Source: Agromyces aurantiacus
GTDB taxonomy: Bacteria; Actinomycetota; Actinomycetes; Actinomycetales; Microbacteriaceae
Direction of reading: 5' to 3'
Assembly: GCF_016907355.1 (NCBI RefSeq)
Contig: NZ_JAFBBW010000001.1
Location: forward strand, 2,294,001 to 2,358,000
Length of the DNA: 64,000 nt
Under the pieces are notes generated by a model. The model was not told the DNA's origin. It saw only the letters and a list, made by a program, of their open reading frames with translations, and did not search any database. Of this stretch, positions 36,894-47,447 are shown in pieces (positions within the stretch are counted from its first letter, which is position 1; each line of letters starts with the position of its first letter). The position numbers were made by a program, and so were the translations under genes.

Positions 36894-38498
36894 TCAGTGG
36901 TGGTTGGAGTGCGAGGCCTCGAGCTCGCCCTTCGTGACCGGCGCGATGCGGTCCTCGAAGAACCAGCGCGACATGCCCGCGCGGAGCCGCTGCCCCGTGG
37001 TGATCTTGCCGCGGTCGTTCGGACGCAGCATGAGCGGCTCGTACGTGTCGTAGCTGACGAGGCGCCAGCGGTCGTACTCGTCGAGGGGCTGGTGCACCTC
37101 GATGAACTCGCCGCCGGGCAGCTTCACGATGCGGCCGGACTCGTAGCCGTGCAGCACGATCTCGCGGTCCTTCTTCTGCAGCGCGATGCAGACGCGCTTC
37201 GTGACGAAGTAGGCGATGATCGGCCCGAGGAACAGCAGCGCCTGGAGCGTGTGGATCACGCCCTCCATCGTCAGCATGAAGTGCGTGGCGATGAGGTCGG
37301 AGCTCGCCGCGGCCCAGAGCACCGCGTAGAACGTCACTCCGGCGGCGCCGATGGCCGTCCGGGTGGGCATGTTGCGCGGACGGTCGGCGATGTGGTGCTC
37401 GCGCTTGTCGCCCGTGACCCACGCCTCGATGAACGGGTAGATCAGCACCGTGGCGATGAACAGGCCGAGCCCGATCAGCGGCACGAGGATGTTGAACGAC
37501 CAGGTCCGGTCGAAGAGCACGAACTCCCAGCCCGGCGGGATGAGGCGCAGCGCGCCGTCGGCGAAGCCGATGTACCAGTCGGGCTGCGTCCCCGCCGAGA
37601 CGGGCGACGGGTCGTACGGACCGTAGTTCCAGATCGGGTTGATCGTGAACATCGAGGCGATGAGCGCGAGGACACCGAAGACGAGGAAGAAGAATCCGCC
37701 GGCCTTCGCCGCGTAGATCGGCAGGATGGGCGGGCCGACCGCGTTCATCTGCGTGCGGCCGGGCGCCGCGTAGTGCGTGTGCTTGTGCACGACCACGAAC
37801 AGCAGGTGCACGGCGATGAGCGCGAGCAGGATGAGGGGCAGCAGCAGGATGTGCAGCGTGTAGAGGCGACCCACGATCGCCGTTCCCGGGAACTCGCCGC
37901 CGAAGAGCAGGAACGAGGTCCACGTGCCGATGAGCGGGATGCCCTTGATCATGCCGTCGATGATCCGCAGGCCGTTGCCGGAGAGGAGGTCGTCGGGCAG
38001 CGAGTACCCGGTGAAGCCCTCGCCCATGGCCAGGATGAACATCACGAAGCCGATGACCCAGTTCAGCTCGCGCGGCTTGCGGAACGCACCCGTGAAGAAG
38101 ATGCGCAGCATGTGCAGGCCGATCGCGGCGACGAACATGAGCGCCGCCCAGTGGTGCATCTGGCGCACGAAGAGGCCGCCGCGGATGTCGAACGAGATGT
38201 CGAGCGTCGATGCCATGGCGACCGACATCTCGACGCCCTTGAGCGGCACGTACGAGCCGGCGTACTCGACCTCGGCCATCGAGGCCTGGAAGAAGAACGT
38301 CAGGAACGTGCCGGTGATCAGGATGACGACGAAGCTGAAGAGTGCGATCTCGCCGAGGAGGAACGACCAGTGGTCGGGGAACGCCTTGCGGCCGAGCTCC
38401 TTGACGAACGTCGACAGGCTGGTGCGTTCATCGATGTAGTTCGAGGCCGCCGCGGTGAAGGTGCGGCGCTGCGGTGCGCGGGTGGTTGCGGTGCTCAA
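36894..38498 (-). CDS. qcrB: Cytochrome bc1 complex cytochrome b subunit
   Basis: Cytochrome b of the menaquinol:cytochrome c reductase. 534 residues; eight or more membrane segments and a long C-terminal extension (about 420-534) as in actinobacteria. Haem ligands in MHHWAALMFVAAIGLHMLRI and LYTLHILLLPLILLALIAVH; Qo site PDWY (QPDWYIG). The start TTG at 38498 overlaps the qcrA stop as TTGA; no upstream in-frame ATG is near. Expected to be translationally coupled to qcrA. Confidence 0.94.
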   Translation of the reverse strand: MSTATTRAPQRRTFTAAASNYIDERTSLSTFVKELGRKAFPDHWSFLLGEIALFSFVVILITGTFLTFFFQASMAEVEYAGSYVPLKGVEMSVAMASTLDISFDIRGGLFVRQMHHWAALMFVAAIGLHMLRIFFTGAFRKPRELNWVIGFVMFILAMGEGFTGYSLPDDLLSGNGLRIIDGMIKGIPLIGTWTSFLLFGGEFPGTAIVGRLYTLHILLLPLILLALIAVHLLFVVVHKHTHYAAPGRTQMNAVGPPILPIYAAKAGGFFFLVFGVLALIASMFTINPIWNYGPYDPSPVSAGTQPDWYIGFADGALRLIPPGWEFVLFDRTWSFNILVPLIGLGLFIATVLIYPFIEAWVTGDKREHHIADRPRNMPTRTAIGAAGVTFYAVLWAAASSDLIATHFMLTMEGVIHTLQALLFLGPIIAYFVTKRVCIALQKKDREIVLHGYESGRIVKLPGGEFIEVHQPLDEYDRWRLVSYDTYEPLMLRPNDRGKITTGQRLRAGMSRWFFEDRIAPVTKGELEASHSNHH

Positions 38499-39571
38499 TG
38501 ACGCTCCCAGAAGCTCGGGCCCACGGGTTCGGTGAAGTCGCTCTGCGCGACGAGGTAGCCCTCGTCGTCGACCGTGATGGGCAGCTGCGGCAGCGGCCGG
38601 GCGGCCGGTCCGAAGATGACCTCGCAGTGGTTGGCCACGTCGAACTGCGACTGGTGGCACGGGCAGAGCAGGTGGTGCGTGTGCTGCTCGTACAGTGCGA
38701 CGGGGCAGCCCACGTGGGTGCAGATCTTGGAGTACGCGACGATGCCGTCGTACGACCAGGACTTGCGCTCCTCGGTCTCGTTGAGTTCCTCGGGGTTGAG
38801 GCGCATGAGGAGCACGGCGGCCTTGGCCTTCTCCTCGAGCTTGCCCTCGTGGAGCTCGGCGAGACCCTCGGGGATGACATGGAAGGCACTGCCGATCGTG
38901 ACGTCGGACGCCTTGATGGCCACGCCCGACGGGTCGAGCGTGAGGCGCGTGCCCTTCTTCCACATGGTGTGGCTGAGCAGCTCGACCGGGTGCTGGTCCT
39001 GCGGTGCGAGGCCGCGGAAGAGCACGACGGCGGGCAGCGGGAAGACCAGCAGGGCACCGATGAGGCTGTTGCGGACGACCGCACGACGCGTGAAGCCGGA
39101 CTCGCGGTCGGCGTCCTGGAAGACCTGGATGGCGCCGGCACGCGCGACCTCGTTGCCGCCGATCTTGTGGCGCTCGTCGGCGAGCTCGACGTCGGCCATC
39201 AGCGACTTCGCCCAGTGGACGGCGCCGAATCCGATGCCGAGCAGGGCGAGCGCCGCGCCGAGGCCGATGAACATGTTGTTCAGGCGCACCTGGCCGACGT
39301 CGTTCGACTCGATCGGGAACAGCATGTACGCCGCGATGGCCCACACGCTGCCGAGGATCGAGAGGTAGAAGAGCGTGTAGACCGTGCGCTGCGCCCGGCG
39401 CTCCTTCTTCGGGTCCTCGTCGGTGACGCGCGGGCGGTGCGGCGGGAACCCGGGGTTCTCGAACGCGTCGGCCTGGATGAGTGCGGTGCCCGTCTTGACG
39501 GCGGGAACGTTCGCGGCGTGCGACGAGTCGGCAGCGGCGAGTTCGGTGCCGCTGTGGTCGTCCTGTGCCAT
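38495..39571 (-). CDS. qcrA: Rieske iron-sulfur subunit of cytochrome bc1 complex
   Basis: A 358-residue protein with three membrane helices in the first 210 residues, typical for actinobacteria, and a C-terminal [2Fe-2S] Rieske domain. Cluster ligands are CTHVGC and CPCHQSQFD. It passes electrons from menaquinol to the dihaem cytochrome QcrC. The ATG at 39571 has AAGGAGAA upstream. The gene is between qcrC (31-bp gap) and qcrB (overlap). Confidence 0.95.
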   Translation of the reverse strand: MAQDDHSGTELAAADSSHAANVPAVKTGTALIQADAFENPGFPPHRPRVTDEDPKKERRAQRTVYTLFYLSILGSVWAIAAYMLFPIESNDVGQVRLNNMFIGLGAALALLGIGFGAVHWAKSLMADVELADERHKIGGNEVARAGAIQVFQDADRESGFTRRAVVRNSLIGALLVFPLPAVVLFRGLAPQDQHPVELLSHTMWKKGTRLTLDPSGVAIKASDVTIGSAFHVIPEGLAELHEGKLEEKAKAAVLLMRLNPEELNETEERKSWSYDGIVAYSKICTHVGCPVALYEQHTHHLLCPCHQSQFDVANHCEVIFGPAARPLPQLPITVDDEGYLVAQSDFTEPVGPSFWERH

Positions 39572-39602
39572 GGTTCTCCTTCTTCGCTTCTTCGGTGCGG
39601 CC

Positions 39603-40394
39603 CTAGTTGGACTTCGCCGTGATCCACACGGTGATCGCGACGATGGCGCCGAGACCGAAGATCCAGATGAACAGGCCCTCCGCCACGGGGCCGAGCGAGC
39701 CGAGCTCGAAGCCGCCGGGCGAACGGTTGTCCTGGACGTACTGCAGGTAGGTGATGATGTCGCGCTTGTCCTCGGGCGAGATGTTCAGGTCGTTGAAGAC
39801 CGGCATGTTCTGCGGGCCCGTGACCATGGCCTCGTAGATGTGCACGCCCGTGACCTCGGTGAGCGGGGGCGCGTACTTGCCCTCGGTGAGCGCGCCGCCC
39901 GCGCCGGCGACGTTGTGGCACATCGCGCAGTTGACCCGGAACAGCTCGGCGCCGTTGGCCGCGTCGCCGCCGCCGTTGACGAGGTGGTCGGCGGGGATGT
40001 CGGGGCCGGGGCCGAGGGACGCGACGTAGTACGCGAGCTGCTTGACCTGCTCGTCGGTGAACTGCACGGGCTTGACCTGCGCCTGCGGCCCCTGCATCTG
40101 CATGGGCATGCGGCCGGTGCCGACCTGGAAGTCGACTGCGGCGGCACCCACGCCGATGAGGCTGGGGCCCTCCGACGTGCCCTGCGCCTCGAGCCCGTGG
40201 CACGTGGCGCAGTTGGCCTGGAAGAGCTTCTTGCCCTCCTCGATGGTCTGCTGCGAGGTGGGGGAGGGCTCGGCCTGGGCCGTGGTCGTGCTGAAGGCGG
40301 CGTAGGCGCCGCCGGTGAACACGAGGCCGAGCGCGAGCAGCGCGACGGTGGCGAGCGGGTGCCGGCGTCCGGTGCGTCGCTTCGAGCGGGTCAT
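39603..40394 (-). CDS. qcrC: Dihaem cytochrome c subunit of cytochrome bc1 complex
   Basis: A 263-residue protein with an N-terminal membrane anchor/signal, two class I cytochrome c domains with CATCH (haem 1) and CAMCH (haem 2), and a C-terminal membrane helix (FIWIFGLGAIVAITVWI). Methionine ligands lie in GTGRMPMQ and QNMPVF. It replaces soluble cytochrome c by linking QcrA directly to CuA of CtaC. The ATG at 40394 has AGGAAGAG upstream, which decides it over an ATG 8 codons further 5'. Confidence 0.95.
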   Translation of the reverse strand: MTRSKRRTGRRHPLATVALLALGLVFTGGAYAAFSTTTAQAEPSPTSQQTIEEGKKLFQANCATCHGLEAQGTSEGPSLIGVGAAAVDFQVGTGRMPMQMQGPQAQVKPVQFTDEQVKQLAYYVASLGPGPDIPADHLVNGGGDAANGAELFRVNCAMCHNVAGAGGALTEGKYAPPLTEVTGVHIYEAMVTGPQNMPVFNDLNISPEDKRDIITYLQYVQDNRSPGGFELGSLGPVAEGLFIWIFGLGAIVAITVWITAKSN

Positions 40395-40445
40395 TGATCT
40401 CTTCCTGTTCACGGGCATTGCGGGGTGACGCTCCTGGACTCGGCC

Positions 40446-41075
40446 TTACCTGAGGACGTAGATGACGAGGAAGAGGCCGATCCACACCACGTCGACGAAG
40501 TGCCAGTAGTAGGACACGACGATGGCGCTGGTGGCTTCCTTGTGACCGAAGTTCTTGACCGCGAAGGTGCGGCCGATGACGAACAGGAACGCGAGCAGGC
40601 CACCCGTGACGTGCAGGCCGTGGAAGCCGGTGGTCAGGTAGAACGCGGACCCGTAGGAGTTCGAGTCGATCGCGATGCCCTCGGAGACCAGCTGCGCGTA
40701 CTCCCAGACCTGGCCGGCGACGAAGATCGCGCCCATCGCATAGGTGAGGAAGAACCACTCGACCATGCCCCACTGGGTGGGCTTCCACCCGGTGCGGTAC
40801 GGCTGGCTGCGCTCGGCGGCGAACACGCCGAACTGGCAGGTGAACGACGAGGCCACGAGGATGATCGTGTTCGTCAGGGAGAACGGGAAGTTCAGGCGGT
40901 CCGCCTCGAACGCCCACAGGTCGGGGGACGTCGAGCGCAGCGTGAAGTAGATCGCGAAGAGTCCCGCGAAGAACATGACCTCGCTGCCGAGCCACACGAT
41001 CGTGCCCACGGCCACGGTGTTGGGGCGCTTGATCACGGGCGCGCTCGCCTGATACGTCAAAGAGGTGCTCGTCAC
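40446..41075 (-). CDS. ctaE: Cytochrome c oxidase subunit III
   Basis: A 209-residue membrane protein with the five helices of actinobacterial subunit III. Typical stretches are [31 protein letters not shown] and [16 protein letters not shown]. It stabilises subunit I. The start is uncertain: GTG at 41075 fits a leaderless arrangement (CATAAT-N7-GTG), while an in-frame ATG at 41084 would add MGS. First gene of ctaE-qcrC-qcrA-qcrB. Confidence 0.93.
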   Translation of the reverse strand: MTSTSLTYQASAPVIKRPNTVAVGTIVWLGSEVMFFAGLFAIYFTLRSTSPDLWAFEADRLNFPFSLTNTIILVASSFTCQFGVFAAERSQPYRTGWKPTQWGMVEWFFLTYAMGAIFVAGQVWEYAQLVSEGIAIDSNSYGSAFYLTTGFHGLHVTGGLLAFLFVIGRTFAVKNFGHKEATSAIVVSYYWHFVDVVWIGLFLVIYVLR

Positions 41076-41203
41076 GCTCCCCATTATGGCTGATACCGGG
41101 CCCGAGTTTTGGACGTCACGGCGCTCTCCGAGGTTGGCCGGCCTGTCCGGACCCTGCGGCGGGCCTGATGAAGCCCCGTGAATCCGCCTCGAATCCACGC
41201 GGA

Positions 41204-41209
41204 TAGGAT
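41204..41209 (+). promoter_or_regulatory. -10 element of leaderless trpD
   Basis: TAGGAT ends 6 nt before the trpD ATG at 41216. Confidence 0.5.
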
Positions 41210-41215
41210 CGTGGC

Positions 41216-42268
41216 ATGTCCCCGACGCACAGCTGGCCCGCGATCCTGAACGCCCTGATCGAGGGCGACGACCTCAGCGTGTCGGATGCGGCGTGGTGCA
41301 TGGAGCAGGTCATGACGGGCGCCGCGACGGAGGCGCAGCTCGCGGCGTTCCTCGTCGCGCTGCGCCTGAAGGGCGAGACGGTCGACGAGATCGTCGGGTT
41401 CCGCGACGCGATCCTCGAGCACGCGGTCGAGCTCCCGGTGGACCCGATGGCCCTCGATATCGTCGGCACGGGCGGCGACCGGTTCGGCACCGTGAACGTC
41501 TCGACCATGGCGTCCGTCGTGTGCGCCGCCGCCGGCGTCCCGGTGATCAAGCACGGCAACAAGGCGGCCAGTTCCGCATCGGGATCCTCCGACGTGCTGG
41601 GCGCGCTCGGACTCGACCTGACGCTGCCCGGCCACCGCGTGGCCGAGGTGCTCGACGAGGTCGGCATCACCTTCGCGTTCGCTGCCGCGTTCCACCCCGG
41701 TTTCAAGCACGCCGGCCCCGTCCGCGCGCAGCTCGGCGTGCCCACCGTGTTCAACTTCCTCGGCCCGCTCTGCAACCCGGCCCGGCCCGAGGCGTCCGCC
41801 GTCGGCGTCGCCCAGCTCGACCGCGTCCCGCTCATCGTCGGCGTCTTCCAGACGCGCGGCGCGACCGCGCTGGTCTTCCGCGGCGACGACGGCCTCGACG
41901 AGCTGACGACCACGGGCCACAGCCACGTGTGGGAGGTCTCGCGCGGCACCGTGAAGGAGCACGACCTCGACCCGCGCGAGCTCGGCATCCCGCGGGCGAC
42001 GATCGAGCAGCTGCAGGGCGGGGATGCCGCGCACAACGCGGCGATCGTGCACGAGGTGCTCGCCGGCGCGCGCGGCCCGGTCCGCGACATCGTGGTGCTC
42101 AACGCGGCCGCGGGACTCGTGGCCTTCGAGCTCGCGAAGGATCCGAGCCAGGTGCAGCGCACGATCCTCGAGCGGTTCCACGAGAAGATGGCCGTCGCGG
42201 AGGGCGCGATCGACAGCGGAGCGGCCGCACGCAAGCTCGAGCAGTGGGTCGCGGCCACGCGACGCTGA
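41216..42268 (+). CDS. trpD: Anthranilate phosphoribosyltransferase
   Basis: Transfers phosphoribosyl from PRPP to anthranilate, second step of tryptophan synthesis. 350 residues. PRPP-binding motif [17 protein letters not shown], anthranilate site [21 protein letters not shown], and [21 protein letters not shown]. It is isolated from other trp genes, as is usual in actinobacteria, where trpD often lies next to ctaE. Leaderless-type start; no attenuator sequence is seen upstream. Confidence 0.95.
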   Translation: MSPTHSWPAILNALIEGDDLSVSDAAWCMEQVMTGAATEAQLAAFLVALRLKGETVDEIVGFRDAILEHAVELPVDPMALDIVGTGGDRFGTVNVSTMASVVCAAAGVPVIKHGNKAASSASGSSDVLGALGLDLTLPGHRVAEVLDEVGITFAFAAAFHPGFKHAGPVRAQLGVPTVFNFLGPLCNPARPEASAVGVAQLDRVPLIVGVFQTRGATALVFRGDDGLDELTTTGHSHVWEVSRGTVKEHDLDPRELGIPRATIEQLQGGDAAHNAAIVHEVLAGARGPVRDIVVLNAAAGLVAFELAKDPSQVQRTILERFHEKMAVAEGAIDSGAAARKLEQWVAATRR

Positions 42269-42302
42269 GACCCTCAGCCGCGTCACATGCGCCGGACGCA
42301 TG

Positions 42303-42337
42303 AGGACGGGCCCCGCGGATGCCGCGAGGCCCGTCCT
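42303..42337. terminator. Hairpin between trpD and glpK
   Basis: AGGACGGGCC (42303-42312) pairs with GGCCCGTCCT (42328-42337); the interior CCGCGG-AT-GCCGCG region can extend the stem imperfectly. It separates two convergent genes. Confidence 0.7.
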
Positions 42338-42360
42338 GCCGGATCGGTGGGATCCGGTCG

Positions 42361-43881
42361 TCACCCGTGCGAGACGTCGTCGTCGACCCAGTCGAACGTC
42401 TTCGTGACGGCCTTCTTCCACAGCCGCATCTGGCGGTCGCGCTCGGCGGGCTCCATCTTCGGCTCCCAGCGCGAGTCCTCCTGCCAGTTCTCGCGCAGCT
42501 CGTCGAGGCTCGACCAGAAGCCGACCGCGAGGCCCGCCGCGTAGGCCGCGCCGAGTGCCGTGGTCTCCGCCACCACCGGGCGCACCACGGGCACGCCGAG
42601 GATGTCGGCTTGGAACTGCATGAGCGTGTTGTTCGCGATCATGCCGCCGTCGACCTTGAGCTCGGTGAGGTCGACGCCCGAGTCGGCGTTGACCGCGTCG
42701 AGCACCTCGCGGGTCTGGAACGCGGTGGCCTCGAGGACGGCCCTGGCGATGTGCCCCTTGTGCACGTAGCGCGTCAGGCCCACGAGCGCACCGCGCGCGT
42801 CCGGACGCCAGTACGGCGCGAACAGGCCCGAGAACGCCGGCACGAAGTAGGCACCGCCGTTGTCCTCGACCGACTTGGCGAGCTCCTCGATCTCGGCCGC
42901 GTTGGAGATGAGCCCGAGGTTGTCGCGCACCCACTGCACGAGCGAGCCCGTGACCGCGATCGCGCCCTCGAGCGCGTAGTGAGGTGCGTCGTCGCCGAGC
43001 TTGTAGCCGAGCGTCGTGAGCAGCCCGTTCTTCGAGTGGACGATCTCCTCGCCCGTGTTGAAGATCAGGAAGTTGCCCGTGCCGTAGGTGTTCTTCGACT
43101 CGCCGGGGTCGAAGGCGGCCTGGCCGAACGTCGCGGCCTGCTGGTCGCCGAGGATGCCCGCCACGGGGACCTCGCGCAGCAGGCTCGAGGGCTCGACGGT
43201 TCCGTAGACCTCGGAGGACGACCGGATGGACGGCATCATCGAGCGCGGAACGCCGAAGGCCGCGAGGATGTCGTCACGCCAGTCGAGCGTCGCGAGGTCC
43301 ATGAACATCGTGCGGCTCGCGTTCGTGACATCCGTCGCGTGCACGCCGCCGTCGGTGCCGCCGGTGAGGTTCCAGAGCACCCAGCAGTCGGTCGTGCCGA
43401 ACAGCAGGTCGCCGGCCTCGGCCTTCTCGCGCGCACCCTCGACGTTCTCGAGGATCCACACGATCTTGGTGCCCGAGAAGTAGGTCGCGAGCGGCAGGCC
43501 GACATCCTGCTTGAAGCGCTCGACGCCGCCGTCGGCCGCGAGCCGGTCGACGATGGGCTGCGTCCGCGTGTCCTGCCAGACGATCGCGTTGTAGACGGGC
43601 TGTCCGGTCGTCCGGTCCCAGACCACCGCGGTCTCGCGCTGGTTGGTGATGCCGACCGCGGCGATGTCGTGCCGGGTCAGGTCGGCCTTGCCGAGCGCCT
43701 GGCCGATCACCTCCCGCGTGTTGTTCCAGATCTCCAGGGCGTCGTGCTCGACCCATCCGGCCTTGGGGAAGATCTGCTCGTGCTCGAGCTGTCCGGTCGA
43801 GACGATCGAGCCCTTCTTGTCGAAGATGATCGCTCGCGTGCTGGTCGTGCCCTGGTCGATCGCCAGGATGTAGTCCGCCAT
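42361..43881 (-). CDS. glpK: Glycerol kinase
   Basis: Phosphorylates glycerol to sn-glycerol 3-phosphate. 506 residues. The FGGY-family signatures are present: [42 protein letters not shown] and [21 protein letters not shown]. It is preceded by glpF on the same strand with a 113-bp gap carrying a strong palindrome. The HPr-phosphorylated His loop of Firmicutes enzymes is not evident. Confidence 0.96.
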   Translation of the reverse strand: MADYILAIDQGTTSTRAIIFDKKGSIVSTGQLEHEQIFPKAGWVEHDALEIWNNTREVIGQALGKADLTRHDIAAVGITNQRETAVVWDRTTGQPVYNAIVWQDTRTQPIVDRLAADGGVERFKQDVGLPLATYFSGTKIVWILENVEGAREKAEAGDLLFGTTDCWVLWNLTGGTDGGVHATDVTNASRTMFMDLATLDWRDDILAAFGVPRSMMPSIRSSSEVYGTVEPSSLLREVPVAGILGDQQAATFGQAAFDPGESKNTYGTGNFLIFNTGEEIVHSKNGLLTTLGYKLGDDAPHYALEGAIAVTGSLVQWVRDNLGLISNAAEIEELAKSVEDNGGAYFVPAFSGLFAPYWRPDARGALVGLTRYVHKGHIARAVLEATAFQTREVLDAVNADSGVDLTELKVDGGMIANNTLMQFQADILGVPVVRPVVAETTALGAAYAAGLAVGFWSSLDELRENWQEDSRWEPKMEPAERDRQMRLWKKAVTKTFDWVDDDVSHG

Positions 43882-43957
43882 GTCCGTTGCGTCCTCTCTG
43901 TCGCTTCAGGTTGGGGATTCGTGCCCGGACGTCGCCCGGGTGGAGCGCGTCGGGACG

Positions 43958-43991
43958 GTCGAGGGGCCGGTCGATCGACCGGCCCCTCGAC
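43958..43991. promoter_or_regulatory. 34-bp perfect palindrome between glpF and glpK
   Basis: The two 17-bp arms (43958-43974 and 43975-43991) are perfectly complementary with no spacer. It lies 3 bp after the glpF stop and 77 bp before the glpK start, in a co-directional gene pair. It may be a partial terminator that sets the GlpF:GlpK ratio, or a regulator site. Confidence 0.7.
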
Positions 43992-43994
43992 GGG

Positions 43995-44768
43995 TCAGAA
44001 CTCGATGGGCAGCAGCGGGATGGCCGCCCACCCGGCGATCAGGCCGCCGATGATCGGGCCCACCACGGGGACCCAGGAGTACGCCCAGTCGGATCCGCCC
44101 TTGCCGCGGATCGGCAGGAAGGCGTGCGCGATGCGCGGGCCGAGGTCACGAGCCGGGTTGATCGCGTAGCCCGTCGGACCACCGAGCGACACGCCGATGC
44201 CGACGACGAGCAGGGCCACGGGAAGCGCGCCGAGCGCGGCGAGGCCGCCGGGGTCGCCCTGGCGACCGAAGCCGATGACGACGAAGACCAGGACGAACGT
44301 GCCGATGATCTCGGTGACGAGGTTCCACGCGTAGTTGCGGATGCCGGGGCCCGTCGAGAACGTGCCGAGCTTGGGAGCGGGGTCGGGCTCCTCGTCGAAG
44401 TGCTGCTTGTAGGCGAGCCACACGATGACCGCGCCGATGATCGCGCCGGCCAGCTGGGCGACGATGTACCCCAGCACGCTCAGCGGCGTCACGGCGACCG
44501 TGACGCCGAGGCCGGCATTGCCGAACTCGGTCGCGCCGTTGGCCACGAGCCCGAGCGTGACCGCCGGGTTGATGTGGGCGCCGGAGACGTACGCGACGAT
44601 GACACCCGCGAAGACCGCGAAGCCCCAGCCGAACGTCACCATGAGGAACCCGCCGCCGAAGCCCTTCGTCTTCGCCAGGGCCACGTTCGCGACGACGCCG
44701 CAGCCGAGGAGCACGAGCATGGCTGTGCCGATGAGTTCGGACAGCATCAAGACAGGGAGATTGTCCAC
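43995..44768 (-). CDS. glpF: Glycerol uptake facilitator (aquaglyceroporin)
   Basis: A 257-residue MIP-family channel with six membrane segments and two NPA boxes: SGAHINPAVT and GYAINPARDLGPR. The Asp after NPAR marks glycerol channels rather than water channels. The GTG at 44768 with GGAAGG 5 nt upstream is preferred to the longer frame. Upstream gene of glpFK. Confidence 0.93.
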   Translation of the reverse strand: MDNLPVLMLSELIGTAMLVLLGCGVVANVALAKTKGFGGGFLMVTFGWGFAVFAGVIVAYVSGAHINPAVTLGLVANGATEFGNAGLGVTVAVTPLSVLGYIVAQLAGAIIGAVIVWLAYKQHFDEEPDPAPKLGTFSTGPGIRNYAWNLVTEIIGTFVLVFVVIGFGRQGDPGGLAALGALPVALLVVGIGVSLGGPTGYAINPARDLGPRIAHAFLPIRGKGGSDWAYSWVPVVGPIIGGLIAGWAAIPLLPIEF

Positions 44769-44834
44769 GTCGACCTTCCATCCTTTCGCCGAGCCCGAGG
44801 GCGGCGCCCAGGGGCGGATGGCGCCCACCCTACT

Positions 44835-44887
44835 CGCGTGGCGAAGTCACGCGGAAGGGCTGCTCCGCTTTTCGGGAGAGCCCTTTC
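44835..44887. promoter_or_regulatory. Two inverted repeats between glpF and dhaK
   Basis: The 217-bp divergent region holds CGCGTG-N7-CACGCG (44835-44840 with 44848-44853) and a 9-bp repeat around AAGGGCT/AGCCCTT (44853-44861 with 44879-44887). They are candidate operators for glycerol or dihydroxyacetone control; no regulator gene is adjacent. Confidence 0.35.
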
Positions 44888-44985
44888 ATGCGCACCGCGC
44901 GCGGGAGTAGTTTTGCGAGGGAGTGCCGCCACGGCGTCGATGTGCGAGGGGCCCGGCGCGGACGGCCGAGGGGAAAGGGACGTCA

Positions 44986-45987
<1,002 letters not shown>

Positions 45988-45996
45988 GGGCCGGCG

Positions 45997-46644
45997 GTGG
46001 GGCTGGACATCACCTGGGCGGTCGACTGGGTCCGACGCAGTGCCGAATCGATGTCGGAGCATCGCGTCGAGCTCATCACGCTCGACCGTGAGATCGGCGA
46101 CGGCGACCACGGCGAGAACATGGACCGCGGCTTCCAGGCCGTGCTGCCGAAGCTCGACGACCTGCCGGCCGGCTCGACCCCGGCCGACGTGCTCAAGCTC
46201 GTGGCGACGACGCTGATCTCGACGGTGGGCGGCGCGGCCGGACCGCTCTACGGCACGGCGTACCTGCGGGCGTCCGGCGCGTCGGCGGGGGCGACCTCGA
46301 TCGACGCGGCCGGCGTCGCGGCGCTGCTGGCCGCCGCACGCGACGGCATCGTGGCCCGCGGCAAGGCCGAGTCGGGCGACAAGACCATGGTGGATGCGTG
46401 GACGCCCGCCGTCGACGCGGCGCGGGCCGCCGCCGACGGCGGCTCGACCGCCGCGGAGGCGCTGCAGGCGGCGGCGTCGGCGGCCGCCGCGGGCTCCGAC
46501 GCGACCATCCCGCTCGTCGCCCGGAAGGGTCGCGCGAGCTACCTGGGGGAACGGTCGGCGGGGCACCGGGATCCCGGAGCGCAGTCGACGGCGTACCTGC
46601 TCGAGGCCGCGGCGGCGGCCGCGACGAACGGAACCAGTGCCTGA
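45997..46644 (+). CDS. dhaL: Dihydroxyacetone kinase subunit DhaL
   Basis: ADP-binding subunit, 215 residues. LDREIGDGDHGENMDRGF carries the Asp residues that hold Mg-ADP, and KAESGDKTMVDAW and RKGRASYLGERSAGHRDPGA match DhaL. ADP stays bound as coenzyme and is rephosphorylated by DhaM. The GTG start follows dhaK by 9 bp. Confidence 0.94.
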   Translation: MGLDITWAVDWVRRSAESMSEHRVELITLDREIGDGDHGENMDRGFQAVLPKLDDLPAGSTPADVLKLVATTLISTVGGAAGPLYGTAYLRASGASAGATSIDAAGVAALLAAARDGIVARGKAESGDKTMVDAWTPAVDAARAAADGGSTAAEALQAAASAAAAGSDATIPLVARKGRASYLGERSAGHRDPGAQSTAYLLEAAAAAATNGTSA

Positions 46645-47374
46645 CGCGGGGGCCGACGCCCGCGTCGGCATCGTGTTCGTCTCGCACTCGAAGCGACTCG
46701 CCGACGGCCTGGTCGAGCTCGCCCGCCAGATGGCGCCGACGGTCCGCCTGGAACCCGCCGGCGGCACCGACGACGGACGGATCGGCACGAGCTTCGACCT
46801 GGTCTCGACGGCGATCGGCACGGCCGACGGCGGCGCGGGCGTGGTCGTGCTGTGCGACCTGGGCTCGGCCATCCTCACCACCGAGACGGCGCTCGAGTTC
46901 CTGGACGACGAGCAGCGCGAGCGCGTGCGCATCGCGGATGCGCCGCTCGTCGAGGGCGGGGTCGCGGCATCCGTCGCCGCCGAGGCCGGAGACTCGCTCG
47001 ACGACGTGCTGCGAGCCGCCGAGACCGCCGCGGGTGGGGCCTCGCGCGCCGCACCCGGTGCCGGGGGAATGCAGCCGTTCGTGGAGCCCGGGGGAGGGGA
47101 ACCGGGGCCGGGGTCCCCGCGCTTCAGCCGGCGCGTCGTGCTGCGCAATGCCGACGGGTTGCACGCCCGGCCCGCCGCCGAGCTCGTCAAGCTCGCGAGT
47201 ACGTTCCCGCAGCGGGTCACCGTCAACGGCACCGATGCGAAGAGCCTGCTCTCGATCATGGCGATGGGGCTGGTCCGGGGCGACGAGGTCGAGATCGCGA
47301 GCGACGCACCCGACGCCGAGGCTGCGGTCGACGCGATCGCCGACCTGGCCGAATCCGGCTTCGGGGAGCATTGA
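46637..47374 (+). CDS. dhaM: PTS-linked phosphotransferase DhaM fused to HPr
   Basis: Transfers phosphate from the PTS to DhaL-bound ADP. 245 residues: an EIIA(Man)-like domain (about 8-130) with the active His in VFVSHSKRLADG, a Gly/Pro linker, and a C-terminal HPr domain (about 158-245) with NADGLHARPAAELVKLAS, whose His accepts phosphate from enzyme I. The E. coli form carries an additional enzyme I-like domain that is absent here, so a separate enzyme I is needed; none is in the window. The GTG at 46637 overlaps dhaL by 8 bp. Confidence 0.93.
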   Translation: MPDAGADARVGIVFVSHSKRLADGLVELARQMAPTVRLEPAGGTDDGRIGTSFDLVSTAIGTADGGAGVVVLCDLGSAILTTETALEFLDDEQRERVRIADAPLVEGGVAASVAAEAGDSLDDVLRAAETAAGGASRAAPGAGGMQPFVEPGGGEPGPGSPRFSRRVVLRNADGLHARPAAELVKLASTFPQRVTVNGTDAKSLLSIMAMGLVRGDEVEIASDAPDAEAAVDAIADLAESGFGEH

Positions 47375-47434
47375 GCGCAGAACGGATAGTCGGACTCTCC
47401 AATTGATTGCTCGCGCTGTGTGGAGCGGCGGGAG

Positions 47435-47440
47435 TACGAT
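47435..47440 (+). promoter_or_regulatory. -10 element of the zinc-ribbon gene at 47448
   Basis: TACGAT ends 7 nt before the ATG at 47448. Confidence 0.45.
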
Positions 47441-47447
47441 CGGCGCC

